Below, in pieces: positions 13,857 through 28,388 of a stretch of 64,000 nt of DNA. The notes below the pieces were generated by a model that had not been told where the DNA came from, did no database searches, and was given only the letters and a program-made list of their open reading frames with translations. Origin of the DNA: Pseudovirgaria hyperparasitica (taxonomy: Eukaryota > Ascomycota > Dothideomycetes > Acrospermales > Acrospermaceae); assembly GCF_010093815.1 (NCBI RefSeq), contig NW_022985549.1, positions 124,001 through 188,000 of the forward strand, read 5' to 3'. Both the position numbers and the translations under genes were made by a program. The first letter of the stretch is position 1, and each line of letters starts with the position of its first letter.

Positions 13857-16191
13857 ATGGACGATATAACTGCCAATCTGGATCTGGCAACTCCCGAGCG
13901 AAGGTATGTCCTACTCTGTTCATCATAACACGAGCGGTGTTTTAAGGCTTTGGTAGTCGTGCTGATGAGTTCCAGGACTGTGCGAAACCCCACTCCCGCT
14001 GTTGGCGGCACGAGAGGTCTTCGTCATGAGAGATCCATGCCCATAATTCGTTACCAACCGCCGGTGAAAGGGATAGGCCTTTCCCATGTAGCCAGCAATG
14101 CAAACATCGTGCCCTCTGCTACTGCACCTGCGCGTGTTCCGCCCAGGCCACCGAGAACGATGCCCGAGTTGCGAGAAGATTGGTCTCAAGACAGCCAAGG
14201 TGAGCTGTGTCTACAAACTGCAAAAGAGCTCTCCAGGTCGCGCCCTCTTTCCACATCTTCGTATAAGACTTCCGTCTCCGTTCAAAGAAGCAATTGGCAT
14301 ATAGATCTATATGCTAGCTTCTATGAATTCGAAGAGTCGTTACGCTCTCGTGGAAAGGAAGTCGTCCTAGGGTTTCGTCCAACCTCTTCGATGTCGAGCC
14401 CAGTGGCTAACCGCATGTCTGAAGTTTCAGGGGCCGGAGCAGGCACCCCCTCAAGTCCTCTCTTCTCTGGCAAGATGTTCAACACCCGCCCTGAAAGCGA
14501 TCCATTCGTCTCGAGATCAGTGCGGAATTCTGCTTCTACTAGATCGACTATAAATCCACATGCAGCTCGTTACGATGGTTCTGCTACCGGTACTGATACG
14601 TCCGACCTGGCCTTCTTCTTGCGCAGCGCACCTCCACCCCCACAGTCTGGCATACCTTTACCCCTGAAGAAGAATAGTTTACGGGATTTTGTGAAAAAGG
14701 TAACAGGAGGGACAAAGTTACGGGACCGTTCAAACTCAGATGTGTATGTTCTTGCTCCTAGAGTCTTCTTCACTGTAATCTAAACTACGCTAATATACCT
14801 GTATTCATAGGAAAGTGCCCCTGCCGCCTTCCGTGGCCGAAAAGAGGACTGCATCAGGTCACAAATACATTGCGCTCTGCCCAGAAATCGGACCGCCAGA
14901 AGCCTATGACACCATGTCGCCTGACGTTAGAGTGCCATCGACTGCTTCACAATCACAAAGAACGTGGGTCTCACAAGATAACCGTAAAACAGTAGTATGA
15001 GAATCGTCACTGACAAATTACAGGAGCGGCAGTTACCATCATCAGGTACGAGGTGGATCAGCCTTTGAGTATACCAGTCCTAGACTCGAGGATTGGGTAC
15101 AAAGAGAGACGGCGAGGCAGCAGCAGGAAGGCTTCGAGGAGTCAGATACGATAAAACTACCACGAAGCCGCAGCCATTCTACGAAGCAATCACAGCTGAT
15201 TGACTTCGACGTCAACGCGCTCGCAAGCTCAGCCAACAGCTCCCTTAAAAGTCCAGCTCGGGGTCTGGCAAATACAAAGAGATACAAATCTCAAGAGGAG
15301 CACTCCAGTAGCACAGAACCCAACTCGCCTCTGATCCCCTCGCCGCCCTTCTCGCGGACTCGCCGTGAGGTGTCTCTACCAATCGCCTCACATGCCCGAC
15401 TTTTCGAGGGTGACGCACCACCATCACCCGCCTCCACGTATAGCCAGGAGCCCATAGACATGTCCATGTTACCCTTACCCCCAGCAACCTCCGAGAAGGG
15501 CAGAGCCCTCAACAAAGAAGCGCGCCGCCAGTTGTCATCATCCGACGAGGCAGAAATGCCAAACACCAACCCGACCCGGCTGCAACGCCACCTCGCGCAG
15601 CTCATGGAGCAAGAAGGACCACTCCACTTCACGGAGTTCGAGCGGCCGCGCCCTCTCAACGTCCGCAAACCCAGTGCTGCCATGCCCGGCACGCCAGATG
15701 TAGACTTGGGTCCCGCCACCCCGGCAAAAGAGCAGTCCTCGTCCGCGCACGCAGCCGATATCATGAAGCTTCTCAGCCCGACTTGCTCGTCGGAGGTCCC
15801 GAGTCCTGCCGCTCCCAGGAGCACATCTGGTGGATCTGCCTCGCCGGTGCGGCCTGTTTCCGACTCTCCCTCGAAGGATCCCGACGACGACGACGACGAT
15901 GAGCCGGCGGCACCTGGTGTTGTGCGGTCAGGTAGCTACTCGCCGCGCGTCACGACGCGGATCAATGAACTGTGTGAGGCGTTGCTGAGGCGCAATGAGC
16001 AGGTGATGCGGCTCAACGCGTTGAACGACGCCTTGCGCGGCGAGGTCCGGCGTTGTAGGCGCGAGGTGGAGGAGGCTCTGGCTATGCAGACGCGGGTCGG
16101 CAGAGATGCCGAGGAGGAGCTTGCGGTGTTGAGGGAGGAGAACCGCCTTTTGGTGGAGGCGGTGGCGTTGTTGTTGGCAGGGAGGGGATAG
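13857..16191 (+). CDS. Unknown Ser/Pro-rich protein with C-terminal coiled coil
   Basis: I do not recognise this gene. Best model: exons 13857-13903, 13976-14743, 14811-14963 and 15024-16191, about 711 residues, starting at ATG in MDDITANLDLATPERR. The first two introns have GTATGT donors and preserve frame well. The third is ambiguous: a GTGGGT donor at 14964 with acceptor at 15023, or a GTATGA donor at 14995 with acceptor at 15045; both keep frame and differ by a few residues. Most of the protein is disordered (Ser, Pro, Thr, Arg), with an acidic DDDDDDE block near nt 15880-15903. The last 75 or so residues form a heptad-like coiled coil (INELCEALLRRNEQ... AVLREENRLLVEAVALL), the only part likely to fold. 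GC content rises strongly after about 15300. It could be a cytoskeletal, septal or spindle-pole adaptor, but that is speculation from the coiled coil alone. Confidence 0.7.
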
Positions 16192-17256
16192 GGGAGATGG
16201 AGAGGAGGGGGGAAGTGAGATTTTGTGGAGGCGGGAGAGGAAGGGGCTACATTTAGCAGTTGGAATCAATGAGAATTATCGTGTCTGATGAGGAAAATGT
16301 GAATCGTGCCATGGTGAAGTGTGTTGCTTGGAATGAACATCTCCTAATACTGTGAATTTCGTCAGTTTGCATGGTCGATAATATGGTATGCATGCAGAGA
16401 TTCTCGTGCTTTGTTCATGTATACAATGTATCATCCACAAAGGTACCTTCGGATGTTCGGATTTGCCATCAATAGGCTAGACGAGAACACCGTATCGTAC
16501 AGCGACTAATGATGTTAATATCCGGCATACAGTACGACATCTTACTACGCCTTTTTCAAGTATAGCAGTTCTGGCTAATGGATATACTTAAAATTATGGT
16601 AGTACGTTCCAGCATGGATAAGCTTTGCGCAATTGTTCTATAAAGTAATCAAGTCGAAAAGCTGTAGATAAAGAAGTTGTACCGCTGTTTGAACCCATAC
16701 TTTCAGCTTCCACACCAGGAACAAACTGTGTTCTCACTCTCGGGTCATTCTCTGCATTGTTTGAGTAACACTGACGCAGCGATAAAAAACCCATGCTTGT
16801 CTGATAGATGCGCTTGTATCGATAATACCGATGTGAAAGAATAGTGTTCGGTAGATATGGACCACTCAATTAGGGGCAAGGAGTAAAGAAGCTGCAGACC
16901 TTCATGAACAGCTGGTAAATAGTATGTCTGCGAGTCATCCAGTAATCAAATGTCATTGTTCCACAGGATCTTTGTGCATAGACGGAACCCTCCAGCCACG
17001 GGTAGAGATGTATTTGAGATTTAACAATACTAGCGGCATTTGCTGCGCCAAAGACTGTGACAGAAACCCCTTGGATGACTCCCGCTCATCACTTGCCCTT
17101 TCTCGCTATCGTACAGTGTTGGTCGCTATTATACAGTGCTATTCGTGTTGCGGATATTTATACAAACATGTCTTCGTAAGTCCCCGTTCTGATATCTCTG
17201 ATAAGAGAGAGCCGACCCAAAAGAGACAGAGCCGACCCAAAAGAAGAAGAGAAAAA
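16192..17256. other. Convergent 3' intergenic region
   Basis: Lies between two convergent genes, so probably carries both 3' untranslated regions. A short imperfect direct repeat of AGAGCCGACCCAAAAG occurs twice at about 17209-17244, just outside the stop of the reverse-strand gene. No RNA gene or coding sequence supported. Confidence 0.4.
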
Positions 17257-18360
17257 TCAGGGCAGGCCGAGCTGCTGCGCCAAACTCATGGCACGATTGA
17301 CCGGCAAGACATGCAGCTTCGCCATAAGCCCATAGTGGTCCGTCACCCACTTCCCATCCGGGGTCCTGACATCCACACCTATTCGCTCCAGCTTCTCTGG
17401 TTCGATTGCTCCACAACTCAGCACCTTGTCCATACGACAGAACCCAAACTTCTTGCTATCCGCCGGACTCTGATACCCCCACGTAAAACCTTCGTCGCTA
17501 TCCTCCTTCCCACCCAGCAGCAGATACACATCGTCCAGCATGTTCTCAGCATGTAATGTCCGATCAAAGGGCTGGATCGCGTTGAAGTCGCCACACATCA
17601 AGCCCGCGTGGACCTGCGCCGTGTGCAGTACCTTACTCGCAGCCTTGACCTGTGTCGGCCGCACCGGTGGATCGGCAGCCAGACTCTCCAGATGCACATT
17701 ACACACGCGAATCACCCTAGACGAGCCCGCGCCCGTGTCCAGATCGACAAACAAGCCATCACGGTCAAACTTGGACACGAACGGCACACGGAACACGCTG
17801 CGTACGCCCAGGTTACGGTCGACCAGCGTTGTCGTGCCGTACATCTTGGTCAGCCAAGATTTGTTGTCGATATCGGTGGTGTAAAAGCGCTCGCGCACCC
17901 ACTCGCTCGCACAGATGGCCGCGATATCGCTCTCAACCATTTCCTGCAGACATATCACCACCGGCTCGCCCGCTGGGATGCCACGTACTTGCTCCTCGAG
18001 ATGCGCAAGGGCAGCGCGCATACGGGGTTCCTTATCTGGAATCAGGAAATCGATGTTCCACGTGATCAGCCAGAAGTTTTCGACGCGGCCGGCAGACGCG
18101 CCACCGATGGATTTGTTGCGATGCGGGTACTCGCGAAAGGGCATCCATTTGTTGGCGTGGTAGACGAAGTGGTTCTGAGTTTTGGGCGTGTAGAATGAGT
18201 CGTCTTTCTTGATGGCTGAGTGCCGTTTGGTCATGTCGGCTAGGTTGGAATCGGAGCCGCCGGAAGCCATGCTGGGTGGTATGCCAGGCGAGTAGGGCCG
18301 AGTGACGGGTGGCGGGATGCAGAAGAGGCGGCGGAAGACATTGGGGAATTTGTCGCCCAT
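17257..18360 (-). CDS. Endonuclease/exonuclease/phosphatase-fold protein (TDP2-like)
   Basis: Single-exon gene of 367 residues, start ATG at 18360. It carries all signatures of the Mg-dependent DNase I-like fold: WNIDF (Asn102), LQEM (Glu140), NVHLES (His223), CGDFNA (Asp258/Asn260) and a terminal TDHYG (Asp341/His342). The set LxWNI, LQE, GDFN, DH most resembles the tyrosyl-DNA phosphodiesterase 2-like branch, but several fungal enzymes with other phosphoester substrates share it, so the substrate is not established. The first 85 residues are Ser/Pro-rich and probably a disordered leader; no signal peptide is visible. The reverse frame is open further upstream to about 18540, but only through a non-ATG start and Ser/His-rich sequence. 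Convergent with the unknown coiled-coil gene. Confidence 0.85.
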   Translation of the reverse strand: MGDKFPNVFRRLFCIPPPVTRPYSPGIPPSMASGGSDSNLADMTKRHSAIKKDDSFYTPKTQNHFVYHANKWMPFREYPHRNKSIGGASAGRVENFWLITWNIDFLIPDKEPRMRAALAHLEEQVRGIPAGEPVVICLQEMVESDIAAICASEWVRERFYTTDIDNKSWLTKMYGTTTLVDRNLGVRSVFRVPFVSKFDRDGLFVDLDTGAGSSRVIRVCNVHLESLAADPPVRPTQVKAASKVLHTAQVHAGLMCGDFNAIQPFDRTLHAENMLDDVYLLLGGKEDSDEGFTWGYQSPADSKKFGFCRMDKVLSCGAIEPEKLERIGVDVRTPDGKWVTDHYGLMAKLHVLPVNRAMSLAQQLGLP

Positions 18361-19010
18361 GGGAGACGATGACGGATGATGATATTGTGTGAGCGCAGTA
18401 TTGATGGTGTTAGTAGCAGTTCCTTTTGGCGGGAGATGGTGTAAGTACGAAGAGCTTGGTGGAAATGAGGTTGAGGATGAGGTTTGGGCGCACAGCACAC
18501 ACAGCACAGCCTCAGGCCAACAATGGTCTAGCGCTGCCAAGGCGAGAACTTCAACAACAGCCCGGCTTCCTTCTCTCCCTCTTGTTTCACCCTTTATACC
18601 CTCTGCAAGCCCATCATCTCATCTGATCTCAACTGATCTGCCCAATACTGATACTGTTCCTGTGTGCAATGTCCATCACCCTCACTCAACACTCTTCTCT
18701 TATTGGAATTCTTGTCATTCTTTATATGTACACCAAAAGTAAACATCCATGATGACCTTGTGACCGTAACGTGACTGTGATATCTTAATACACCCATTCA
18801 TTGCTGCTCAACGTGTTAGAGTCGCCTCGTGCCTTCCCTCATTCGACCCATACTCCAAGAAGTGATAGCGGTCGTGCATGACACCACCTATCACATGTCT
18901 CGACCCTACTAGCGGTGGACATGATAGTTGATGCGAATCTGAACTCACTAAAAACCATGGCCATAGACAAAGCAAGAAAACTGAAACGAAATTCATCTTC
19001 GAACACCCAT
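18361..19010. other. Intergenic, promoter of the EEP gene and 3' region of SNF1
   Basis: Both neighbours are on the reverse strand. The part near 18361-18720 is CT/CA-rich and is presumably the promoter and leader of the phosphodiesterase-like gene. No other gene seen. Confidence 0.4.
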
Positions 19011-21689
<2,679 letters not shown>

Positions 21690-22855
21690 GCTGGGTAGAG
21701 ACTTTAGAACCTGAGGTAGAGCGGGAGTGAGGGAGGTAGACGGTCAAGATCGTGAGTATAGGTCCGTACGGTGGGAACCTGGCCCGTTGAGGCGAAAGTG
21801 ATGAAAGTGACTGACGAAAGTGAACAGGGCACGCAGGACTGGAGAGGGTCAGCAGCCGAATTGGTACAGACTTGACTAGTGCTACGAAGGCGCAACAATT
21901 GACGTATGGCTGGCTGACTTACACCTTTGGGACCCGGTTGAGCTCCGCAAAGATCTTAGAAGCGCATCAAGATACCCCTCGGCCTCGAAGGGTAGAACTC
22001 TTGCGGTGGCTGTTGTATGGCCCTTTGGGCTTGTCCAAGTGTACCCAGATCTTATAACCAGTTTGATATAGAAGCTGTTGCCGGGATCGTAGTCGTACGA
22101 ATCCTTTACGAGCGAGTGTATCTACTTAATGATGCTGCAGGTCAAGGTGGTAGCAATCGAAAGTCGCGCGAGGTCAACTTATGCGAGTCCTAGCAGGGCG
22201 AGAGAAGATTTGAGGTGGTTGTGTTATATGCAGAGCAAACACATATGCGACGTACACAGAAACAGAAAAGAAAGAGGAGTGAGGTCGGACGAGGTGATTG
22301 GATTGGTGACCGTTAGTTAAGCATTTGGCCTTGAGTAATAGTAATTAAGTCATAATGTTAAATAGTCAGTCCTAGGACTGCGAGGGGGTCTCCGGGCAAC
22401 TTCCAACAAGTCTTGGTGGGTTGTGGGGTAAAATTTAAGGGCCAGTCTAGAGCTCGGGCCTCCGGGCCTTCTCTTCTGTACTGGTGTTATATGCAAGTCT
22501 AGCATGGACAGCCGAATTCTCTCGAAGACTACACTGCTTCTGTATGGAAAAAAGAGACATGTAATTGTGACCAAAAGTATCTATTCTAATTAGATCGAAA
22601 GAGCACGGGCGCGCTTAAGTGTGCTCGTTGGCGACTGGTCAATTCAAACCGGTCACTTTGAATAATTAAGAATACTTTCTGATGAATTGCGATCTTTGCC
22701 ATGTCGTAGCACTAAGTAAGTTAATCCTAGCTTTTCCAACTGCCAAGCCTATGGTACCATTCAAACGCCGTGAAAGCATGCTACACGTTGAAATGCCGAG
22801 CGTTAAAACCAGAAGCCGTCTAGATAGTTCGTATATAATACATGCGCGCATATTC
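21690..22855. other. Intergenic between SPT6 and SNF1
   Basis: Both flanking genes are on the reverse strand, so the part near SNF1 (21690-22100) is its promoter and leader. The rest, including an AT-richer part at about 22310-22680, has no conserved open frame. No RNA gene recognised. Confidence 0.4.
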
Positions 22856-25800
22856 TCAACGGCGAGGGGCCGACTCCGCCGAGAAGAGCAATTTGAATCC
22901 ATTTTTGAGTGCCCGCATGTCGGGGTATTGGACATGTTTGAGCTCAAATGCGTTAGGGATGACTTTGATAGGCCACGACCCCAGGTCTGCGTATTGGCCA
23001 GCTTTGAAGCATATCTGGAAGTAGCCCGGGAACTTAGGCATGATGCAGAAAGCATACATGGACCGCTTTGGATTCGCCTCAGTATAAGTCTTTAGCCATT
23101 GTTCTGTCAAGCAACGTCAGCACTTCTCGCGTTCTCCAGTCCCATACATCACACGTACCTGTCTGGGCTCGACTTCCTTTTTGGAAGCGCTCATCCTTGG
23201 TCATCTCCGTAACCTTTTTGGCCATCGATTCGACATGGTTGACGATGAGTTCGTCCAGATCAGAGTAAGTATATTTGCCACCAACCTTCAGCGTTCTTCC
23301 CAGGGAGAATTCATTCTCCTTGTCTAACTCGAGGACATCTATGTGCTGATAAACATTATCTGCCACTTTCCAAGTCACCGCCAAATGGTCAAGACCTTTT
23401 GACGATGGCCTTATGACCACTTCGCCTGCTTCCTTTGATCCAAGATACTCTTCAGCTTGAGCAGCATTATAGCTGAAGAAGAGAGGGTGGTTGACAACGC
23501 GCTGTGCTCGTCCAGAGACTTCTTCCTTAGCCTTTTGCGCGTTTTTCTTATCTTGAGCTTCCTGTGCCTCATCCCACTCTGATGGCGGACGTTCAAGATC
23601 TTTCTTGTATGGTCGACGTAAGGCCTCCTCTCGGAGGGATAACTGCACAGTAAATTGCTTCCGGTTGATGAACACGATCTTCGCTTGCACGGTCTGGTTG
23701 GTCTGGAAAACGGAGCGTACATCGGCGCCACCACGGTCAAGTCCTACCCCTTCAGGAAATTCACTCTCAGACACAGCCCCTTCAATGCCATTATCGAGCT
23801 TGACTTCAATGTGATCCGCAAAAGCTCTCCTAATCACCACAGGGACAACCATGCCTTCGGTAAGAGAGTCCTTGGTATCTCCTGTGAGCATAGTGAATAT
23901 GTCATCGGAATTGAGGAGAGCGAAGTTGCGGCGTAGTTCTTCGTAAGGCGACTGTAATTCTGCCCGGATCGTTTCCAAGGTGGCTCGCTTTCGTTGATGG
24001 AACTTTGACTCGAGCTGCACAGCGTACTCCTCGAGGACAAGTTCATTGACCTTCTCCTCCTCCTTCTCACGGACCATGCGGCGTATAACTGCACTTGCAC
24101 CTCCGTCATCGACCTCCTGCTTTATGTCCTCCTCGTCCAGCTCTAGTGCGTCAGCAGCCATTTTCCGTCCGATGTCGTAATCTTCGGGATGGACACGTGT
24201 GTTATCTAGATAGTCAGATTCTGCTTCTGTGGGGTCGTAGTCGAGGTATAGAAAGCTGGCGCAGTTGGCAAACACCTTAGCACCCACAGCCGGTAACAAA
24301 CTCTTCTCGCTACTGTCATCAACTCCTAGCAATTCATATCTGGATATCACGACACCACCGTTGGCATTGATCGCTTTTGTGAGCTGTATAGTCTTACGTG
24401 GCCCGAGACCGCAGACGTACGGCAGCAGATTCGCTGTATACGGATCATTTATCGCTTCATCGATATTGACACCCACTAGATTAACAATATCAACCATAGC
24501 AGATTCCAAAATCTTCAGGAGTCGTTCCGGGGGAACCAGATCTTGATTAGGATCGAAAGGTATCGTAGTAATGTCTACACCAAGCGAAGCGTACTCTTTG
24601 ACTGGACTCTGAAGATATTTCGCAATGGCAATACAGTACCTTGTCGTTGGCGGCAGACCTGGATATTCCAATTCCGATCGCTTGGAGTTATGATATAGCC
24701 GTGCAACCTCGTCGTTTACAATAATGACCTCAAGCTTGTCGGTCACGTCGTGCCCATCCTCATTCTCATACTCAGGACCTTGGATATCGAATTTGTCAAT
24801 AATGTCCTGAAGCTCTTTGAAGAGTTTCTTCGTCTCGACTGAAAATCCGGACACGGCCAGGACATCGGGTTTGCGACGCTTCACGAGCTCTATCAAGTTC
24901 GCCACGTCTTTACCGTCAGGAATATACTTGTCCGGGTTGCCAAGTCTCAAGTCAACGAACTTGCCGTTTTCCTGAACACGTCCATTATCTTCAACCCATG
25001 CCCAACAGATAGCATCGCGCCCAGGAACACCCCTCCCGTTCGACAAGGCCAGTACACGTGGAGTGGTTCCGAGCATCATCCCCTTGGGTTTATACGGTGC
25101 CTGGTCGAGCTTCTCGCCGTATCGCTCACGACACGCTCTGGCAAGGTGGCTCTCACACTCGGCCTTGAGTGTCTCTTTAACACCTTTTGCAACAATTTTC
25201 TCCAATTTTGTTAGCGCCGTGCCGACCACCTCACGTCGTAGAGCATTCCATGCATCAGCAACCTCACTAACGTTGTCGGATTCAATATTTTGGTACATCC
25301 TCTCCTTCATGGACTTGGCATTGGCAAGGCGAAACTTGACTTCCACGTAACCCTCTCGTTCTGCCTTGAGCATACGCAAGTATAGTTCTGGGCTGCGAAC
25401 CATGGCGGCGATATCTTGAGCTCGAAGATACTTGAATGCGTAGTACGGATGGTCTTCAGTGATGTGCCGCAGTCCTTTCTCCGTGCGGACACAGTCAATG
25501 AGACCCTGTTCGTAGAAATTAATTCGCACATATTTTCGAATTCTGGGGTTTAGTATGACTTCCTCAACGAACATGGCTTTCCCAGCTCGAAGGACTTGTT
25601 GGCCAGTGGAAAATTCTGGGAGTTCAAGTGAAGCATCGGCCAGGTCTTCGGGATGATCCGTGACATCTTCGGTATAAGAGTGAGGTTTCGCTGGAGACGA
25701 CATATTGGTTGAGAAACCCTCTGACGTAATGCCGATTGCTCGAACAAAATTATATACGTTGCTAGAGCGTATCCTCTCAAACATGGACTTGGCTGACTGT

Positions 25801-27301
25801 GCGCGTTTTTGTGACCCATTAGTCTCGGATTGGATCAGGGATAGGTCTTTGGTGGCGCCAGCGTAGCGAAAGTGCAGATATTCTTGAATGTCCTGAATCT
25901 CTTCCATGGTGACTGCTTCAATTATCATGTCTTCGAAGACAACGTCGGTGCTTCCAGTGATGCTCTTCAACCCTTCATACGTTGCTTGCAATGCTTCGCG
26001 TTTTTCTACCAGACCTCTAAACTTCAGATCAAGTTCGAAAATTTCCCAAAGATCATCCTGGGATAGAAGTCGTTCAGGCCGATCATCCTCGCCATCTTCG
26101 GCGGCGGAATGGATAAGGAAGTCTTTGCGGTGCTGAAAGATGAACGGTACCTCGTAGTCTTCCACGACCATGAAGTCGAGGACCTTTCGTACCGACTGTT
26201 TGAACGGATCAACGTATCCACTTGCGAGACGTTTCTTGGGAAGTAGAAGATTGGAAATCCATTGAGCCTCCTCCTGTAGCAGCTGTAATCCCGCCTCATT
26301 GGTGTAGTCGCGCTCTTTGAAAGGCTTTCGAGCAACTTGGAATCGTTCTGGTACGTCTTTGCGCCTGATTTCATTGTCTTCGTCCGTAAGCATACGATCA
26401 ATAAGCTCGGATGGTTCGAAGACATGTTTAAGCTCGAGCTGCTTTTCACCACCTTCCTCACGAAAGTCTTCCTCGTCTTGTATATCCAATGCCCAGTCGT
26501 ACTCGTGTCCGGTCCCAAAGGCTGCACGCATATCTTCCAAAGAAGCTTCGTCGAGTCCGGACTCTTCGATACCAGCGAGACCAGAGTAGCCTTTGGTGCC
26601 AGGCCGAGCCACCTCACGTTCTTCTTCAAGGGCACGGGCGACATCATCCTCAAATTCGTCTTCTTCGATGAAATCTGCGAACTCATCTTGGATACCCCGA
26701 CCATCATGCAATGGGCGACGATCGTCGTCTCCAGCTTCGTCGTCGTCATCAGAGAATATCTCGTCTACACCACGCGGACCGGCGGGGGCCTCTTCATCTC
26801 GGTGACCGCGCTTAAGTCGCTTGAATTTCGACTAGATAGGCTTGAGTTGCTGTAAGAAGTACATGAAAATATATACTCACCTTTGCTTGTTTTCTCTGTT
26901 CGAGTTCAGGATTTGCTTCACCGATGAGATCCAGGTCCTCTTCGTCGAGAGCAGCTTCTTCCTCTTCACGCTCAGCCCTTCTGCGCTTCCGTTTTTCACG
27001 TCGCCGCGCCGCCCTGTCATCATCATATTCGTCCTCATCGACAATGAAACCTTCGCGAATCTGAAGCACGTTAATATTGCTAGAGCTTCCAATTTGTAAC
27101 CGTGCAGAGTGATCGTCCTACCTTCGCGGCCTCCTCTTCATCATCATCATCGTCCTCCTCTTCGCTAGAATCATCCATGCCACTGTTCATGCCATTCGTT
27201 TTCCTCCTTGGGCCCTCACCTTCATTTCCCTCCTCATCAAAGTCCTCATCCTCTTCCTCGCTACCAAGCTCGGCAGCTACATCAAGTAGGTTTCTGGACA
27301 T
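22856..27301 (-). CDS. SPT6: Transcription elongation factor and histone chaperone SPT6
   Basis: Binds histones and elongating RNA polymerase II and restores nucleosomes behind it. Exons in gene order: 27122-27301, 26881-27060, 23159-26831, 22856-23103 (introns 61, 49 and 55 bp), about 1426 residues, usual for fungi. The ATG at 27301 opens an extremely acidic N-terminal region (Asp/Glu runs) with a basic [10 protein letters not shown] patch; [11 protein letters not shown] follows the second intron. Later come the helix-turn-helix/YqgF-like core ([14 protein letters not shown]), a helix-hairpin-helix segment ([16 protein letters not shown]), an S1 domain ([20 protein letters not shown]) and the tandem SH2 domains that bind phosphorylated polymerase linker ([16 protein letters not shown]... 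[17 protein letters not shown]). The last intron restores [24 protein letters not shown] in the second SH2. The protein ends soon after NGFKLLF, without the long Gly-rich tail found in some fungi. Divergent from the STE7 gene. Confidence 0.95.
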
Positions 27302-28388
27302 TGCGCGAAGTGTTTATGATGTAATGTAGAGATGCCGTTGGGGGGTGCCCAAGCTGGGTCTTTAAGGGTCTATTCGAGGAGACTTGAGAAGAAAGACAAG
27401 GGCGAGCGCTTTCGAAGGCTTCCTATCAATTTGAATGAAAGATTAGCATACAATATGCTTAGTCTCGGCACTGAATTACGTCGAGATGCGCATATGGTCA
27501 GAGACAGGCTGTTGGGTAGAAAAAGATACGCGTCAACAGGATGCTTGGCCGCGGGTCGCGGCGATGGGTGGAATTTCACAGATTAGGTAATCATACGAAT
27601 ACGGCTCCAAGGTTCCATTTCCGCCTCGTGTTGACCATGCCATCTACATCCACGTAAAATGCGACAAACAGGGTACTGAAATAGGTGTAAAGTCAGTGCG
27701 GCTGCTTTGTTTACAAAGTTGAAGCAAAAGCTTGAATCATATTGTTCTTGACGTCCGCTCCGCGTGGAGAGAAGCTCTCAGTAACTCGAGGAGCCTGATG
27801 CTGCCGGCCGGTTAATAGTCCAAAACTTTGTAGGATGTTGATAATAGCAAAAACCCTCTCCACTGTGTATATGTCCCAAATTATTCACTCTTATGATTTA
27901 TAGCGCCATGTGGTCAGCAGTCAATATAGTCTCTCCTCATGACTAGAAATTCCGCCGCCCATGCTTTCTGTCGGCAGCAACACAGCGCTAAGTAAGGGGC
28001 AGTGCTATAATTACCTACATCTATCCTCCACATGGATACATATCCCCACCCAGCTCTGAGCCCCGCTAGTTACTCATCTCCTCGATTCGAGATTTTGGCC
28101 CGTAGCACCACCATAGCTGCTAATTAAAGCTCACGATTGGGAAGGGCGATACGCGCCGTCTTGTTCTTCCACGCTGCTATTTGATCTATCGACCTCCTGG
28201 CGGTCTTCTGCACGGAAGCACCGTAGAGATCTTCCGCAAACCGCTACCGACCGACAAGGTTACTGATCGCAGCAAATCTATCTCGACCATTTTGCCCTAC
28301 GGCTTCCTGCCTATAGACTTTCATACTCCTCTCGATACCTCGCCGATCCGAAGCTCCCCTCCCACTAGCATTTTGGGCATTCTTCATC
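27302..28388. promoter_or_regulatory. Shared upstream region of SPT6 and STE7
   Basis: A 1.09-kb region between two divergent start codons, so it must hold both promoters. The 250 bases before the STE7 ATG are pyrimidine-rich, typical of fungal leaders. The open frame at 27332-27586 has no family resemblance. Individual factor sites cannot be assigned by eye. Confidence 0.5.

Noticed and set aside
16924-17556. 210-codon forward frame
   Set aside because: Its second half is antisense to the conserved C-terminus of the phosphodiesterase-like gene, and the first half has no homology.
17608-18198. 196-codon forward frame
   Set aside because: Entirely antisense to the EEP domain, whose catalytic motifs are all on the reverse strand.
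26024-26749. 241-codon reverse frame
   Set aside because: A shifted-frame shadow of SPT6; the SPT6 frame carries the conserved domains.
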